64,000 nucleotides of DNA from Agromyces intestinalis (lineage in GTDB: Bacteria; Actinomycetota; Actinomycetes; Actinomycetales; Microbacteriaceae), in contig NZ_CP043505.1 of NCBI RefSeq assembly GCF_008365295.1, positions 434,001 through 498,000 on the forward strand, in the 5' to 3' direction. The position numbers and the translations under genes were made by a program. Below are positions 1 through 8,839 of this stretch, one piece after another. Below the pieces are notes generated by a model. That model made no database searches and was not told the DNA's origin. It saw only the letters and a list, made by a program, of their open reading frames with translations. Numbering within the stretch: the stretch's first letter is position 1; every line of letters starts with the position of its first letter.

Positions 1-644
1 CGACGCTGGTACGCGAGCCCCTGCGCGGCATCTGGCCGGCGACCGCCGCGGGATTCGACGCGGCATCCGGAGACCTGATCGCCCGGCTCGACGCCGACTC
101 GATCCCGCCGCGCGACTGGATCGAGCGCATCGAGCGCCGCATGGCCGAACCCGACCGCCCGACGGTGCTCACCGGGCCGGGCGAGTTCTACGGCGGCGGC
201 CGCTTCACCCGCTGGGCGGGGCGGCACGTCTACATCGCCGGCTACTTCTGGTTCATCGGGCTGCTGCTCGGGCATCCGCCGATCTTCGGCTCCAACTACG
301 CGCTGCGGGCCGATGCCTGGGCGCAGCTGCGCACCATCGTGCACCGCGACCGACCCGACCTGCACGACGACTTCGACCTCGCCTGGTGGATGCAGCCCGG
401 CATGACCGTCGTGCTCGACAAGACCCTGCTCGTCGGCGTGTCCGCACGCCCGTTCGACCACTGGCCCGGCTTCAGCCGGCGCATCCGGATGGCCTTCCAC
501 ACCCTCGCGGTCGAGGTGCGCGCCTGGCCGCCGCTCGAACGACTGGAAGACCGCCGCTCCGGTCAGCCGGCCCGGCCGCCCGTCGCCGAGGACGACGACC
601 CGGCGACGACCGATCCCGAGGCCGAGGGCCCGCGCTTCGCCTGA
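1..644 (+). CDS. Glycosyltransferase family 2, C-terminal part (5' end outside window)
   Basis: The reading frame is open from the first bases of the window, so the N-terminus is missing. The visible part begins just upstream of ARLDADS, the DXD-type nucleotide-sugar and metal-binding motif of GT2 enzymes. It continues through IPPRDWIERIE and a hydrophobic stretch (YIAGYFWFIGLLLG) followed by NYALRADAW, which resembles the acceptor-side region of membrane-associated GT2 transferases. The tail is acidic and proline-rich. The sugar donor and acceptor cannot be told. It ends 29 bp before the convergent hydrolase gene. The fold assignment is reasonably secure; the substrate is unknown. Confidence 0.75.
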   Translation, partial: TLVREPLRGIWPATAAGFDAASGDLIARLDADSIPPRDWIERIERRMAEPDRPTVLTGPGEFYGGGRFTRWAGRHVYIAGYFWFIGLLLGHPPIFGSNYALRADAWAQLRTIVHRDRPDLHDDFDLAWWMQPGMTVVLDKTLLVGVSARPFDHWPGFSRRIRMAFHTLAVEVRAWPPLERLEDRRSGQPARPPVAEDDDPATTDPEAEGPRFA

Positions 645-647
645 GAG

Positions 648-671
648 CCTGCGCGCCTGCGCGCCTGCGCG
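648..671. repeat. Three tandem octamers between convergent gene ends
   Basis: CCTGCGCG is repeated three times in a row directly after the glycosyltransferase stop codon and runs up to the hydrolase stop. It is a short slippage-type repeat with no evident function. Confidence 0.7.
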
Positions 672-673
672 CC

Positions 674-1654
674 TCACGACCGCGCGTACAGCGCGAGCAG
701 GTCGCGCACGAGCTGGTGCGGCGCCGTCTCGCACGGCGAATGCCCGGTGGCGTAGACGGCGACCTGCGCCCCGATCTCTTCGGCGAACGCCTCGTGGCGC
801 TCGAGCGGCCAGAGGTCGTGCGCCCCGACCGCGACGAGCTTCGGCACCGGCGACGCCGCGACCTCGGCGCGGACGTCGGGGGTGGCCATCATGAGCGCGA
901 TGATGTCGTCGACGCTCTGGCGGTGGGTGAGCGCGAACCGTTCGCGCACGAACGCGAGCCGGCCCGGCGGCACCTTGTTGAGGTTGTTGCGGATGCCCCA
1001 GAGCATGAGTGCAGCGCCCTGGTGCGCGTTCGTGAGCGTCGAGAGCGGTCCGATGCGCTTGACCGTGCGGAACGCCTGGCCGACCTCGGGCGGGCAGCTC
1101 AGCAGCGCGAGGCTCGCGAACCGGTCGGGTCGGGCGGCGAGGGCGAGCTGGGCGAGCGTTCCCGCGAAGCTGTAGCCGAGCACGTGCGCGGCCGGCGACC
1201 CGGCGTCGAGCACGGCCAGCACGTCGTCGAGGAACAGCTGCTCGTCGTAACTCTCGCGCGGCGGGTCGAGTCGCCACGGCCCGGCCTCGCTCGACTCGTA
1301 CTGCCCGGCGAGGTCGAACGACTCGACCCGGTAGCCCGCGTCGGCCAGCAGCGGCAGCATGAGCACGAAGTCTTCCTTGGAGCCGGTCGCCCCGGGGATG
1401 AGCACCACCCGCTGCCCGTCGACCGGCCCCATCGCGATTCGCGCGAGCGGCCCGCTCGGAGCGTCGAACACGTCGCGTTCGGCCCCGTCGGGAAGCCGGC
1501 GCCAGTCGAGATCGGGAATCGCGGCGTCGAGGGCCTCGGCATCGAGCTGCCAGCCGGCCGGAGGCGGACCGACCACGCCTGCGGGCGTGGCGCGGAACGT
1601 GCCGTCGCCTGCGCGCCGGCGGAACACGCCGCGTCGATCGTCAACTCCCGTCAC
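674..1654 (-). CDS. Alpha/beta hydrolase
   Basis: Cytoplasmic alpha/beta-hydrolase-fold protein of about 326 residues. The canonical order is visible: VVLIPGATGSKED (oxyanion-hole strand), then the nucleophile elbow GYSFAG with the catalytic serine, a downstream VAVGAHDLWPLE carrying the likely acid, and GHSPCETAP carrying the likely histidine. Substrate is unknown; esterase, lipase-like and haloperoxidase-like members share this layout. I placed the start at the GTG at 1654 because TATCGT lies 7 bases upstream, matching the leaderless pattern. The GTG at 1663 overlaps that hexamer and is less likely. It is divergent from the thioredoxin gene. Confidence 0.85.
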   Translation of the reverse strand: MTGVDDRRGVFRRRAGDGTFRATPAGVVGPPPAGWQLDAEALDAAIPDLDWRRLPDGAERDVFDAPSGPLARIAMGPVDGQRVVLIPGATGSKEDFVLMLPLLADAGYRVESFDLAGQYESSEAGPWRLDPPRESYDEQLFLDDVLAVLDAGSPAAHVLGYSFAGTLAQLALAARPDRFASLALLSCPPEVGQAFRTVKRIGPLSTLTNAHQGAALMLWGIRNNLNKVPPGRLAFVRERFALTHRQSVDDIIALMMATPDVRAEVAASPVPKLVAVGAHDLWPLERHEAFAEEIGAQVAVYATGHSPCETAPHQLVRDLLALYARS

Positions 1655-1734
1655 GGCTCTCACGATAGCCCGCCCACCGACGGCCCACAGCGAACACGAG
1701 GCGTGCTCACGGCAACGAGTCGTACGCTACTGGG

Positions 1735-2118
1735 ATGGCCACGCTTCCCCTCACCTTGGACACCTTCGAGCAGACGATCCTCGAGGGCGGCACCGTGTTC
1801 GTCGACTTCTGGGCCGCTTGGTGCGGACCCTGCCGCCAGTTCGCCCCCCACTTCGAGGCGGCGAGCGAGGCCAACCCCGACCTCGTGTTCGCGAAGGTCG
1901 ACACCGACGCCGAGCAGCAGCTCGCGGCGGCCATGAACATCACCTCGATCCCGACGATCATGGCCTTCAAGGACGGGATCGGCGTGTTCGCCCAGGCCGG
2001 CGCCCTGCCCCGCGCCATGCTCGACGACCTGATCGGCCAGGTGCGCTCGCTCGACATGGACCAGGTGCGCGCGCAGCTCGCGGCCGAGGAGGCCGGCGAG
2101 TCGGCGCAGACGGCGTGA
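1735..2118 (+). CDS. Thioredoxin-family protein
   Basis: Thiol-disulfide oxidoreductase of 127 residues, slightly longer than a typical 105-110 residue thioredoxin because of an acidic C-terminal tail. The active site is WAAWCGPC near residue 30. The cis-proline segment TSIPTIMAFKDG is present, so the fold and redox centre look intact. No signal peptide is seen, so it should act in the cytoplasm. A TACGCT hexamer followed by six bases precedes the ATG with no Shine-Dalgarno sequence, indicating leaderless expression. Whether it is the housekeeping thioredoxin or a paralogue cannot be told; no thioredoxin reductase gene is adjacent. Confidence 0.92.
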   Translation: MATLPLTLDTFEQTILEGGTVFVDFWAAWCGPCRQFAPHFEAASEANPDLVFAKVDTDAEQQLAAAMNITSIPTIMAFKDGIGVFAQAGALPRAMLDDLIGQVRSLDMDQVRAQLAAEEAGESAQTA

Positions 2119-2142
2119 CGCGCACCGCCGCCTGACGCACGC

Positions 2143-2174
2143 CGAGGGGCCCGCCCGGAAGGACGGACCCCTCG
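2143..2174. terminator. Bidirectional hairpin between trx and M28 peptidase
   Basis: CGAGGGG pairs with CCCCTCG around an inner partial stem. It sits between the convergent ends of the thioredoxin and peptidase genes, so it could terminate both. There is no long U tract. Confidence 0.55.
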
Positions 2175-2205
2175 TTCGCGGATGCGACGCGCTCAGCCGA
2201 CCCGA

Positions 2206-3801
2206 TCAGGCCGCTTCACGTACGCCGTGTTCGTGCGCGAGGCCGCCTGAGCCGCCGACCGTGCCCTGAGGGCCGGCCGGACGCGGCAGCAGGTCGCCGA
2301 TCGTGAACTTCGCGCCCTTCACACCGTTGACCTTCTCGGTCGAGTAGGCGTAGGTGAACAGCGCCGTGGCGATCGCGCCCACATTCACGTACAACGCCTT
2401 CGCATCGATGTTCTGTCGCGTGTCGCACGCGAGGTGGTAGCACGGGTCGTACTGCGCACCCGCGGTTCCGCCCCAGATCGCGGCCTGCTGCTCGGTCTTC
2501 ACGACCTCGGCGCCCGTGAACAGGCCGCCCGCCGGAATGCCGTTCAGGATGAACGCCTCGTAGTCGCTGCGCCCGCTGAACTCGGCGTCGTCGTACGGGA
2601 TCCGCAGCGCAGTGAAGTAGCTCTCGAACAGGTCCTCGATCTGGATCGAGCCCTCGGGGACCGGAACCGGAGCCGGGTACCCCGACTCGTCCCCGTCGTA
2701 CACCATGTAGATGAAGTTCGGCGACGCGATCATGTCGAAGTTGAGGTACAGCGCGATGCGGTCGAGTTGCGCCTGGTCGAGCCCCTCGACGTACGCCTCC
2801 GACCCGAGCAGGCCGTCCTCCTCGGCGCCCCACCAGGCGAACCGCAGCGTGTTCTGCGGCTTCAGCTTGCCGATGTGCTCGGCGATCTCGAGCAGCGCTG
2901 CCGAGCCGCTGCCGTTGTCGTTGATGCCCGGCCCGGCCTGCACCGAGTCGAGGTGGGAGCCGAGCATCACCACGTTGTCGCGGTTCTTGCCCGGCAGTTC
3001 GGCGATGACATTGCGCTGCGGGCGCTCTTCGGGCTGCGGCACCGAGATGAACGCCGTCGAGCCCGCCTCGGCGAGCGCGACGCCCGCGGCGAAGCTCGCC
3101 CCGACGACGGGGATGTCGACGACGAGCGGGTCGAGCGTGCCGACGATGAGGCCCTCACGGGTGGGGTCGTTGCCCTGGTTGAAGATGATGACCGCCTCGG
3201 CGCCGGCGGCGACCGCGTTCTCGACCTTGACCGAGAAGTTGCACGTGCCGCGCTGGATGAGCGCGATGTCGGTCTCACCCGCGAACGCCGCGGGGTCGAA
3301 GTCCTCGGGCTCGCATCCGCTCGACGTATCGGCGGGCTGGGCGAGCACGACGTCGACCGCGATGATCGTGCCGGTGATCTCGCCCGATCCCGACCCGGTG
3401 TAGGCGCCGGTCTCGTGGTCGGCCTCGGTGGGCGTGAGCTGGGTGAGGGTCGACGGTCCGATGTAGGTGTACGGGAACTCGTCGAACGTGACGTTCCAGC
3501 CGGCGCGCGTGAGCCGGTCGGCGACGTAGTCGGCGCTCGCCTCGTAGCCGGGGAGCCCCGCCGCGCGGTTGCCGCCGTTCTCGTCGGCGATGCGCTGGAA
3601 CGCGTCCAGGTGCTCGAGCACTCCCCCGCGCTTCACGCACTCGAGGAGCTTGTCGACCGAGTTGTTGTTGCGCTGCTCGCACGCCTTCGCCGAGGGTGCC
3701 GCGGTGGCGGCGTTCATCGGCGTGAGCACGAGCGCTGCGGCCGCCACTGCGGCGACCGCGATTCCGAAGGTGCGTCTGGATGACCTTGCAGTTCGATACA
3801 T
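2206..3801 (-). CDS. Secreted M28-family zinc aminopeptidase with PA domain
   Basis: Exported metallopeptidase of 531 residues. Residues 1-35 form a signal peptide (basic RTARSSRR, Ala/Val core, ATAAPS end). Residues about 140-250 are a protease-associated domain, followed by the M28 catalytic domain. The di-zinc ligands can be read off: GSHLDSV (H283), GINDNGSG (D295), WWGAEEDG (E327 general base, E328), LNFDMIAS (D356) and a late CYHLACD histidine. This matches the Streptomyces griseus aminopeptidase / aminopeptidase Y type that removes hydrophobic N-terminal residues. The ATG at 3801 was chosen because GGAG lies five bases upstream and the signal peptide starts there. The much longer upstream extension is a high-GC artefact. 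Confidence 0.92.
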   Translation of the reverse strand: MYRTARSSRRTFGIAVAAVAAAALVLTPMNAATAAPSAKACEQRNNNSVDKLLECVKRGGVLEHLDAFQRIADENGGNRAAGLPGYEASADYVADRLTRAGWNVTFDEFPYTYIGPSTLTQLTPTEADHETGAYTGSGSGEITGTIIAVDVVLAQPADTSSGCEPEDFDPAAFAGETDIALIQRGTCNFSVKVENAVAAGAEAVIIFNQGNDPTREGLIVGTLDPLVVDIPVVGASFAAGVALAEAGSTAFISVPQPEERPQRNVIAELPGKNRDNVVMLGSHLDSVQAGPGINDNGSGSAALLEIAEHIGKLKPQNTLRFAWWGAEEDGLLGSEAYVEGLDQAQLDRIALYLNFDMIASPNFIYMVYDGDESGYPAPVPVPEGSIQIEDLFESYFTALRIPYDDAEFSGRSDYEAFILNGIPAGGLFTGAEVVKTEQQAAIWGGTAGAQYDPCYHLACDTRQNIDAKALYVNVGAIATALFTYAYSTEKVNGVKGAKFTIGDLLPRPAGPQGTVGGSGGLAHEHGVREAA

Positions 3802-3920
3802 CGGTACTCCATTCGTCGGCGCCTCCTCGTCGAGGCGCTCTGGGACGAGACGATAACCGTGTACCCCGTTCGAGGGACAGAGCTGCGGGCCGATCGTGGA
3901 CGAACGGCCCGCAGCGCACG

Positions 3921-4535
3921 TCATTGCGCGGGTGCGCCGCCGCCCTCGAGCGCTTCGAGGCCGCTCACGTCGAGCTCGACGCCGAACCGGCCCTCGGCGC
4001 CGGTGATGAACGCGGGGACGCGCACATACTCGCCGCGTGTTCGCAGGCCGTCGAGCAGCGCACCCCAGCGCTCCTGCGCGTCGGCGCGGAGGAAGCCCGC
4101 GTGCCGCGGCTGCCCGCCGCCGCTGAGCTGCACGCCGACCCGGTATCTCATCGACAGCCAGCGGCTCGCACGCGGCACGAGCACGGCCTGCTGCTCGGCG
4201 CCGCCGTTCAGGCGCGCGAGCTCGATCGCGCGCCGGTGCCGTTCGGTGTCGGCGACGGGCGCGACCGCCCGCACCGACCGCTCGGCCGGCAGCGCGTCGA
4301 CGAGTTCGAGGCCGTCGAACGTGTCGACGTTGCCCCACTGGTCGGGGTTGCGACGGCGGCGCTCGAGCGCGATCGCCACGACGATCCAGGCGAGGGATGC
4401 CGCGATGAGTGCCATGAGCGGCCACAGCAGCCATGGCGGCGAACTCGGTCGGACGAACCCGGTCGCGATGAGCAGCACGACGAGCACGAGGTAGGGGAAC
4501 GGCTCCCAGAGGAGCAGGGGCTTGGAGCGTGGCAC
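3921..4535 (-). CDS. Two-TM membrane protein of unknown function
   Basis: 204-residue protein with two hydrophobic helices near the N-terminus (about residues 13-28 and 34-55), then a basic ERRRRNPDQW stop-transfer and a soluble cytoplasmic domain. I do not recognise the domain. The GTG start is preceded by TAGCCT plus six bases (leaderless layout). It sits between the secreted peptidase and the LLM oxidoreductase, without obvious functional linkage. Confidence 0.75.
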   Translation of the reverse strand: MPRSKPLLLWEPFPYLVLVVLLIATGFVRPSSPPWLLWPLMALIAASLAWIVVAIALERRRRNPDQWGNVDTFDGLELVDALPAERSVRAVAPVADTERHRRAIELARLNGGAEQQAVLVPRASRWLSMRYRVGVQLSGGGQPRHAGFLRADAQERWGALLDGLRTRGEYVRVPAFITGAEGRFGVELDVSGLEALEGGGAPAQ

Positions 4536-4560
4536 CGCCTCAGGCTACCGGCGCCGCCCG

Positions 4561-5459
4561 TCAGCGTGTCTCGCTGAACCCGCCGAACCCCGACGCGGCG
4601 ATGGCCTCGAGCACGGCCTCGTCGCCGGCGTAGATGCCGTCGGCTCTCGGCCAGTGCACGATCACGTCGGTGAATCCGAGCTCGTCGGCGCGCCCGACGG
4701 CGTCGATGAACGCCTGCTCGCTCGCGAGGGTGTAGACGCCGTCGCTGTCGAGCGAGAGCATCCGCACCGGCTCACCGGCGCGGCCCGCGGCGGCCCACGC
4801 TTCGTCGAACCGCTCCCGCAGTTCGCCGATGTGACGCCACCACCCGGCCGAGCCGCCGGGTTCGGCCTCGGCGCCCGTGGTCACCCAGCCGTCGTAGCCG
4901 GTGGCGAACCGGATGGTCTTCGGCCCGTTCGCCGCGACGAGCAACGGCATGCGCGGCCGCTGAGCCGGATCGCCCACCATTCGGGCGCTCACTGCCGTGT
5001 ACCAGTCGCCGGTGAACGAGATGCCGCCCGAACCCGGGTCCTCGAACCGCAGCAGCACGTCGAGCGCGCGCACGAACTCGACGAACCGCGCGTGCCGGTC
5101 GCGCGGCGAGAGCACCTCGTCGCCGAGCACGGTCGCGTCGAACCCCGTGCCGCCCGAGCCGACGCCGAGCAGGAGCCGCCCGCCCGCGAGGTCGTCGAGG
5201 GTCGCGAGGTCCTTCGCGAACGGCACCGGATGCCGGTAGTTCGGGCTCGCGACGAAGGTGCCGAGCCCGATGCGCTCGGTCGAGAGCGCGGCGCCCGCGA
5301 GCGTCGGCACGGTGGCGTGCCAGCGTTCGCCCGCGAGGCTGCGCCACGACAGGTGATCGTAGGTCCAGGCGTGGTCGAAGCCGAGCTCTTCGGCCCGACG
5401 CCACGGGCGGGCGGCCTCGGGCCAGTCGAATTGGGCAGGATGACGACGCCGATGCGCAT
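4561..5459 (-). pseudogene. LLM-class F420-dependent oxidoreductase, single-base frameshift near the 5' end
   Basis: The bulk reads as a luciferase-like monooxygenase-family flavin/F420 oxidoreductase. Signature segments are IGLGTFVASPNYRHPVPFAK, TLDDLAGGRLLLGVGSG and a terminal barrel region. The natural start, ATG at 5459 giving MRIGVVILP, is in a different frame from the rest. After codons for MRIGVVILP the +1 frame reads QFDWPEAARPWRRAEELG and FDHAWTYDHLSWRSL, exactly what this family has there. The change falls in a run of three C on the coding strand (5433-5435); one extra C would restore a 299-residue protein. It may be a genuine inactivating deletion or a homopolymer sequencing error. 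A GTG at 5310 could only give a truncated barrel. Confidence 0.85.
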
Positions 5460-5469
5460 GGCGTCGAGC

Positions 5470-6444
5470 CTATCCGCGCCGATCCGTACCGGACCCGGCC
5501 GGCACCAGGTCGACGTCGAGCGCCAACGCGGCCGGGTCGGGCGCACGCCGTTCGAGGCGCACGCACACGATGCCCGCGAGGATGAAGACCCCGCCCACCA
5601 GCTGCAGCGGGCCGAGCGCCTCGCCGAGCAGGATCCAGCCGACGATGCCCGCGAACACCACCTCGCTCAGTCCCAAGAACGCGGCGAGCCGCGCGCCGAG
5701 GATGCCGATCGCGGCGATGCCCGCGACGTAGGCGAACGCGGTCGAGATCACGCCGACCACGAGCAGCGGCACGAACCAGGGCGCCGTGCCGCCGAGGAAG
5801 TCGACCTCGCCGAAGGTCGCGCGCATCGGCAGCAGGCCCGTCAGCCCGGCGACGCCGAGCGCGATGCCGCCGACCACGAACCCGGCCGCGGCGAGTGCGA
5901 TCGGCGGAAGCTGGTCGCCGGCTCGCTCGCCGATCGCGTAGTAGACGCAGACACCGATCATCGCGATGAACGCGAAGGCGATGCCGAGCGGGTCCATCGG
6001 CCCGCCGCCGGGGCCGATCACGAGCACGAGGCCGACGACCGAGAGCAGCGACCCGGCGAGCACGATGCGCTGCGGCACGCGTCGCGTACGCACCCACACG
6101 AACAGCACGAGCGCGACCGGGGCGAGGTACTCGATGAGCAGCGACATCGACACGGGGATGCGCTCGAGCGACGCGTAGAACGCGAGCTGCACCCCGGCGA
6201 CGGCGACGAGCCCGTAGAGCAGCACCGTCCACTTCGCACGCCAGAGCGGCCGCAGGTCGAAGCGAAGCGCGATCAGGCCCGGAACGACGAGCAGCGTCGC
6301 ACCGACGACGATCCGCGCGAACACCGCGGCGCCGGGGCTCCATCCGGCCTCGAAGAGCGGCTTGACGATCGCCCCGCCGGCTCCGAAGGCCAGCCCGGCG
6401 CCCAGGCCGAGCAGGATTCCGAGCAGTCCGCGCGATGCCCGCAT
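5470..6444 (-). CDS. EamA/DMT-family transporter
   Basis: About 324 residues with ten predicted hydrophobic helices arranged as two EamA halves, the usual 10-TM drug/metabolite transporter plan. The first half starts GLGAGLAFGAGGAIVKPLFEAG and the second half VLIGEAL-like (WILLGEALGPLQLVGGVFILAG). Substrates of this family are diverse (amino acids, nucleosides, drugs), so none is assigned. The ATG at 6444 has GGAGG five bases upstream and is preferred to the GTG twelve bases earlier, which overlaps that ribosome-binding site. Confidence 0.85.
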   Translation of the reverse strand: MRASRGLLGILLGLGAGLAFGAGGAIVKPLFEAGWSPGAAVFARIVVGATLLVVPGLIALRFDLRPLWRAKWTVLLYGLVAVAGVQLAFYASLERIPVSMSLLIEYLAPVALVLFVWVRTRRVPQRIVLAGSLLSVVGLVLVIGPGGGPMDPLGIAFAFIAMIGVCVYYAIGERAGDQLPPIALAAAGFVVGGIALGVAGLTGLLPMRATFGEVDFLGGTAPWFVPLLVVGVISTAFAYVAGIAAIGILGARLAAFLGLSEVVFAGIVGWILLGEALGPLQLVGGVFILAGIVCVRLERRAPDPAALALDVDLVPAGSGTDRRG

Positions 6445-6556
6445 CCGGTCCTCCACAGCTTCGTCGCATCCGATCCGCCGTCATGGGCGAACTTCGTTAT
6501 GCTCGTGACAGTTCGATCTGATCGCGACGATACTGGACGAGGATGTCAGGAGTCAA

Positions 6557-7105
6557 ATGATTTTCACCCATGACACGATCAGCGCGCTCGGGTTCATGGC
6601 CGCGCTCGCCGACACCGTGCCCGAGGCATCCGCATCGGGCGACGACGAACTCGAGACGCAAGCGCAACTGGCCGCCCTGCTCGACCAGTGGATCTACACC
6701 GGCCGACGCGACGGCGACGCCCGCGAGCTCGACGAGGTGCGCGCCGCCCGCGAGCGCCTGCGGCACCTGTGGCTGCTGCCGCGCGACGACGCCGTCGACG
6801 AGGTCAACGCGATCCTCGCCGAGGCGAATGCGCTGCCCCGCCTGGTGAACCACGACGACCTCGGCTGGCACATCCACGCCGTGTCGTTCGACTCGCCGCT
6901 CGCCGAGCGCATCCTCGTCGAGGCCGCCATGTCGTTCGTCGACGTCATCCGCGCCGACGCGCTCGACCGGCTGCGCGAGTGCGAGGCCGACGACTGCACG
7001 GCGCTGTTCGTCGACGTGTCGAAGAACGGCTCACGGCGGTTCTGCTCGGCCAGGTGCGGCAACCGCATGGCGGTGCGCGCCTACCGCGCACGCGCGAACG
7101 CGTAG
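6557..7105 (+). CDS. CGNR zinc-finger protein (ABATE-type putative stress regulator)
   Basis: 182-residue cytoplasmic protein. The C-terminus carries the CGNR zinc finger: CEADDCTALFVDVSKNG, then RRFCSARCGNRMAVRAYR, giving four cysteines in CX4C...CX3C spacing. The N-terminal two-thirds matches the length of the ABATE (stress-induced regulator) domain. Family members are putative transcription regulators; the DNA target is unknown. An AGGAG ribosome-binding site lies six bases before the ATG. A TATGCT hexamer about 60 bp upstream (6497-6502) is a candidate -10. Confidence 0.85.
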   Translation: MIFTHDTISALGFMAALADTVPEASASGDDELETQAQLAALLDQWIYTGRRDGDARELDEVRAARERLRHLWLLPRDDAVDEVNAILAEANALPRLVNHDDLGWHIHAVSFDSPLAERILVEAAMSFVDVIRADALDRLRECEADDCTALFVDVSKNGSRRFCSARCGNRMAVRAYRARANA

Positions 7106-7115
7106 CGGTGGGCGC

Positions 7116-7853
7116 TCAGTCGCACCCGGCCTCGACGTCCGCGATCACCCGCGCATCCACCGGATCGACCGTGAGGCGGTAGCCGACTACGACCTGCGTG
7201 AACCGCTCGACGTAGTCGCACGCCGCGGCATCGCTGGGCGGCATCCACTCACCCGGCCCCTGGTCGCGCTTGGCCTGGTTGGTGCGCCCGTCGACGGCGA
7301 GCAGGTTCGCGGGGTCGTTCGCGAACGCCCGGCGCTCGTCGTCGCTCCACCCGGATGCCCCGTGCCGCCACGCGTACGCCAGCGGCACGATGTGGTCGAT
7401 CTGCACTCGGTCGCTGCGCTGGCCGCGTTCGAAACGGATCACCGTGCCGGTGTACGGATCGGCGAGCACGCCTCGGCTCACCACGCACGAACTGCCCCGC
7501 CGGTGCACGACCCCGTCGAGATCGCGCTTCAGGATGTCGTTGCGGGTGTCGCACCCATTGCGATCGACATCGGCCCACGCGTCGCCGAACCGGTCGCGCT
7601 CGTAGGTCGCCCGGGCCGCCGGGTCGGCTTCGGCGACGAGCAGGTCGGATGCCTCGGAGCCCGACGCGCCGCGGGAGCCATCGCCGAACACGCCCTCGAG
7701 CCCGGCCTGCACGAGAAGCTCGTCGATCGCACTCGTCGCATCGGCCGAGGTGATCGGCGCACCGAGCAGCAGCCAGGCGCAGAGGACGAGGCCGGCGGGA
7801 ACGGCGGTGGAGGCGGCGACACGGCGCGCGGAACGTCGGTGTGTTCGGGTCAC
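7116..7853 (-). CDS. Secreted HNH-family nuclease (DUF1524 / GmrSD C-terminal-like)
   Basis: 245-residue exported protein with an N-terminal hydrophobic signal sequence (VPAGLVLCAWLLLGAPITSA). The catalytic core is QIDHIVPLAYAWRHGA, followed by NLLAVDGRTNQAKRDQGP and GEWMPP, the beta-beta-alpha metal HNH layout of the DUF1524 family. Paired cysteines (CDTRND, SCVVSR, ACDY, AGCD) suit a disulfide-stabilised extracellular enzyme. Its likely role is extracellular DNA or RNA degradation, inferred from relatives. The GTG start is preceded by TACGCT and six bases, so it is probably leaderless. Its 3' end converges on the CGNR gene with a 10 bp gap. Confidence 0.87.
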   Translation of the reverse strand: MTRTHRRSARRVAASTAVPAGLVLCAWLLLGAPITSADATSAIDELLVQAGLEGVFGDGSRGASGSEASDLLVAEADPAARATYERDRFGDAWADVDRNGCDTRNDILKRDLDGVVHRRGSSCVVSRGVLADPYTGTVIRFERGQRSDRVQIDHIVPLAYAWRHGASGWSDDERRAFANDPANLLAVDGRTNQAKRDQGPGEWMPPSDAAACDYVERFTQVVVGYRLTVDPVDARVIADVEAGCD

Positions 7854-7857
7854 CGGG

Positions 7858-8319
7858 TCAGCGTACGGGCCGACCGGCCTCCGCCGGCAGCACCGCGCGG
7901 CACGTCACGACGACGAGGGCGACGAGCAACGCCAACAGCGTGACATCCGCCGCGATGTAGACGTAATGGAGGCTCGACCCGCCCGCTTCCTCACCGGCGA
8001 TGACCGCGTCGGTGCGCACACTGAGCGCCGGACGGATCGCGAACGTCTCGACGAGGTAGACCAGCCAGATCGCCGCGAGCACCACGACCGACGACCGAGC
8101 GGGGCGCGGCCGCAGATGCACGAGCGTCGTCGCGACGAGCACCACGCCGCCGAGGATCGCGAGCGCGGTGAACATGATGCGCCCGATGCCGAGCCCAAGC
8201 GGGATGGTGATGCCCGGCGCCTGGAACTTCAGCGGCGTCTCGAGGAACGACAGCGCGACGAGCGCGCCGATCCAGAACACGGGCAGCACGATGCGAAGGG
8301 CGGCGATCCAGCGGGGCAT
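7858..8319 (-). CDS. Small four-helix integral membrane protein
   Basis: 153-residue membrane protein with four hydrophobic segments. PVFWIGALVALSFLETPLKF opens the protein and resembles the start of DUF4149-like membrane proteins. No catalytic motif is seen and the function is unknown. The ATG at 8319 is preceded by TACGCT plus six bases (GGAGGC), a leaderless layout in which the embedded GGAG is too close to serve as a ribosome-binding site. It lies 4 bp upstream of the HNH nuclease gene. Confidence 0.75.
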   Translation of the reverse strand: MPRWIAALRIVLPVFWIGALVALSFLETPLKFQAPGITIPLGLGIGRIMFTALAILGGVVLVATTLVHLRPRPARSSVVVLAAIWLVYLVETFAIRPALSVRTDAVIAGEEAGGSSLHYVYIAADVTLLALLVALVVVTCRAVLPAEAGRPVR

Positions 8320-8490
8320 GCCTCCAGCGTAGGCGGGCGGTGATCTGGGACGCGATGCCCGACTCGTTCGCAGGCGCACCGCCGGCTGCGGGCGCAGTCG
8401 TTCGGGCCGGGCGCGCCCGCGCAGTTCCGGTCGGTCGCGCGGCTCGCGGAACTCGCTGCCTGACTGCTCGCCCTGCGGGAACAGCGAAGA

Positions 8491-8517
8491 CCCCCGCGAC
8501 TCCGAGGAGTGGCGGGG
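8491..8517 (-). terminator. rpsO terminator hairpin
   Basis: CCCCCGC-G-ACTCC pairs with GGAGT-G-GCGGGGG with one internal mismatch and a tight loop. It lies about 50 bp downstream of the rpsO stop, and on the minus strand a short T-rich stretch (TCTTCGCTGTT) follows. Confidence 0.65.
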
Positions 8518-8569
8518 GCCTTCGGGAAGACGATGTACGCCCGATCGGTCGAACCGTGTCGGTCGAACC

Positions 8570-8839
8570 TTATCGGCGCAGCCCGAGACGCTCGATGAGC
8601 GCACGGTAGCGGTTGATGTCGACGTCGGAGAGGTATCCGAGCAGACGACGACGCTGACCGACGAGGAGCAGCAGGCCACGACGCGAGTGGTGGTCGTGCT
8701 TGTGCTCCTTCAGGTGCTCGGTGAGGTCCTTGATGCGCTTGGTGAGGATTGCGATCTGGACCTCGGGGGATCCAGTGTCACCGGGGTGCGTCGCGTACTC
8801 TTCGATGATCGCCTTCTTGGTCTCTGCATCCAGTGCCAT
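8570..8839 (-). CDS. rpsO: 30S ribosomal protein S15
   Basis: 89 residues, the normal length. The sequence [16 protein letters not shown], then [35 protein letters not shown] and RRRLLGYL is the full S15 signature that binds 16S rRNA helices and nucleates the 30S platform. The ATG at 8839 is correct because the protein starts exactly there; the upstream extension is leader. A purine-rich AAAGGGG element lies about ten bases upstream. No pnp gene follows, unlike the classical rpsO-pnp order; the neighbour is a small membrane protein gene. Confidence 0.97.
   Translation of the reverse strand: MALDAETKKAIIEEYATHPGDTGSPEVQIAILTKRIKDLTEHLKEHKHDHHSRRGLLLLVGQRRRLLGYLSDVDINRYRALIERLGLRR

Noticed and set aside
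386..1936. Long open frames antisense to the hydrolase and in other regions
   Set aside because: They lie opposite clear genes, have Arg/Ala-rich low-complexity translations and no start signals. They are high-GC shadow frames.
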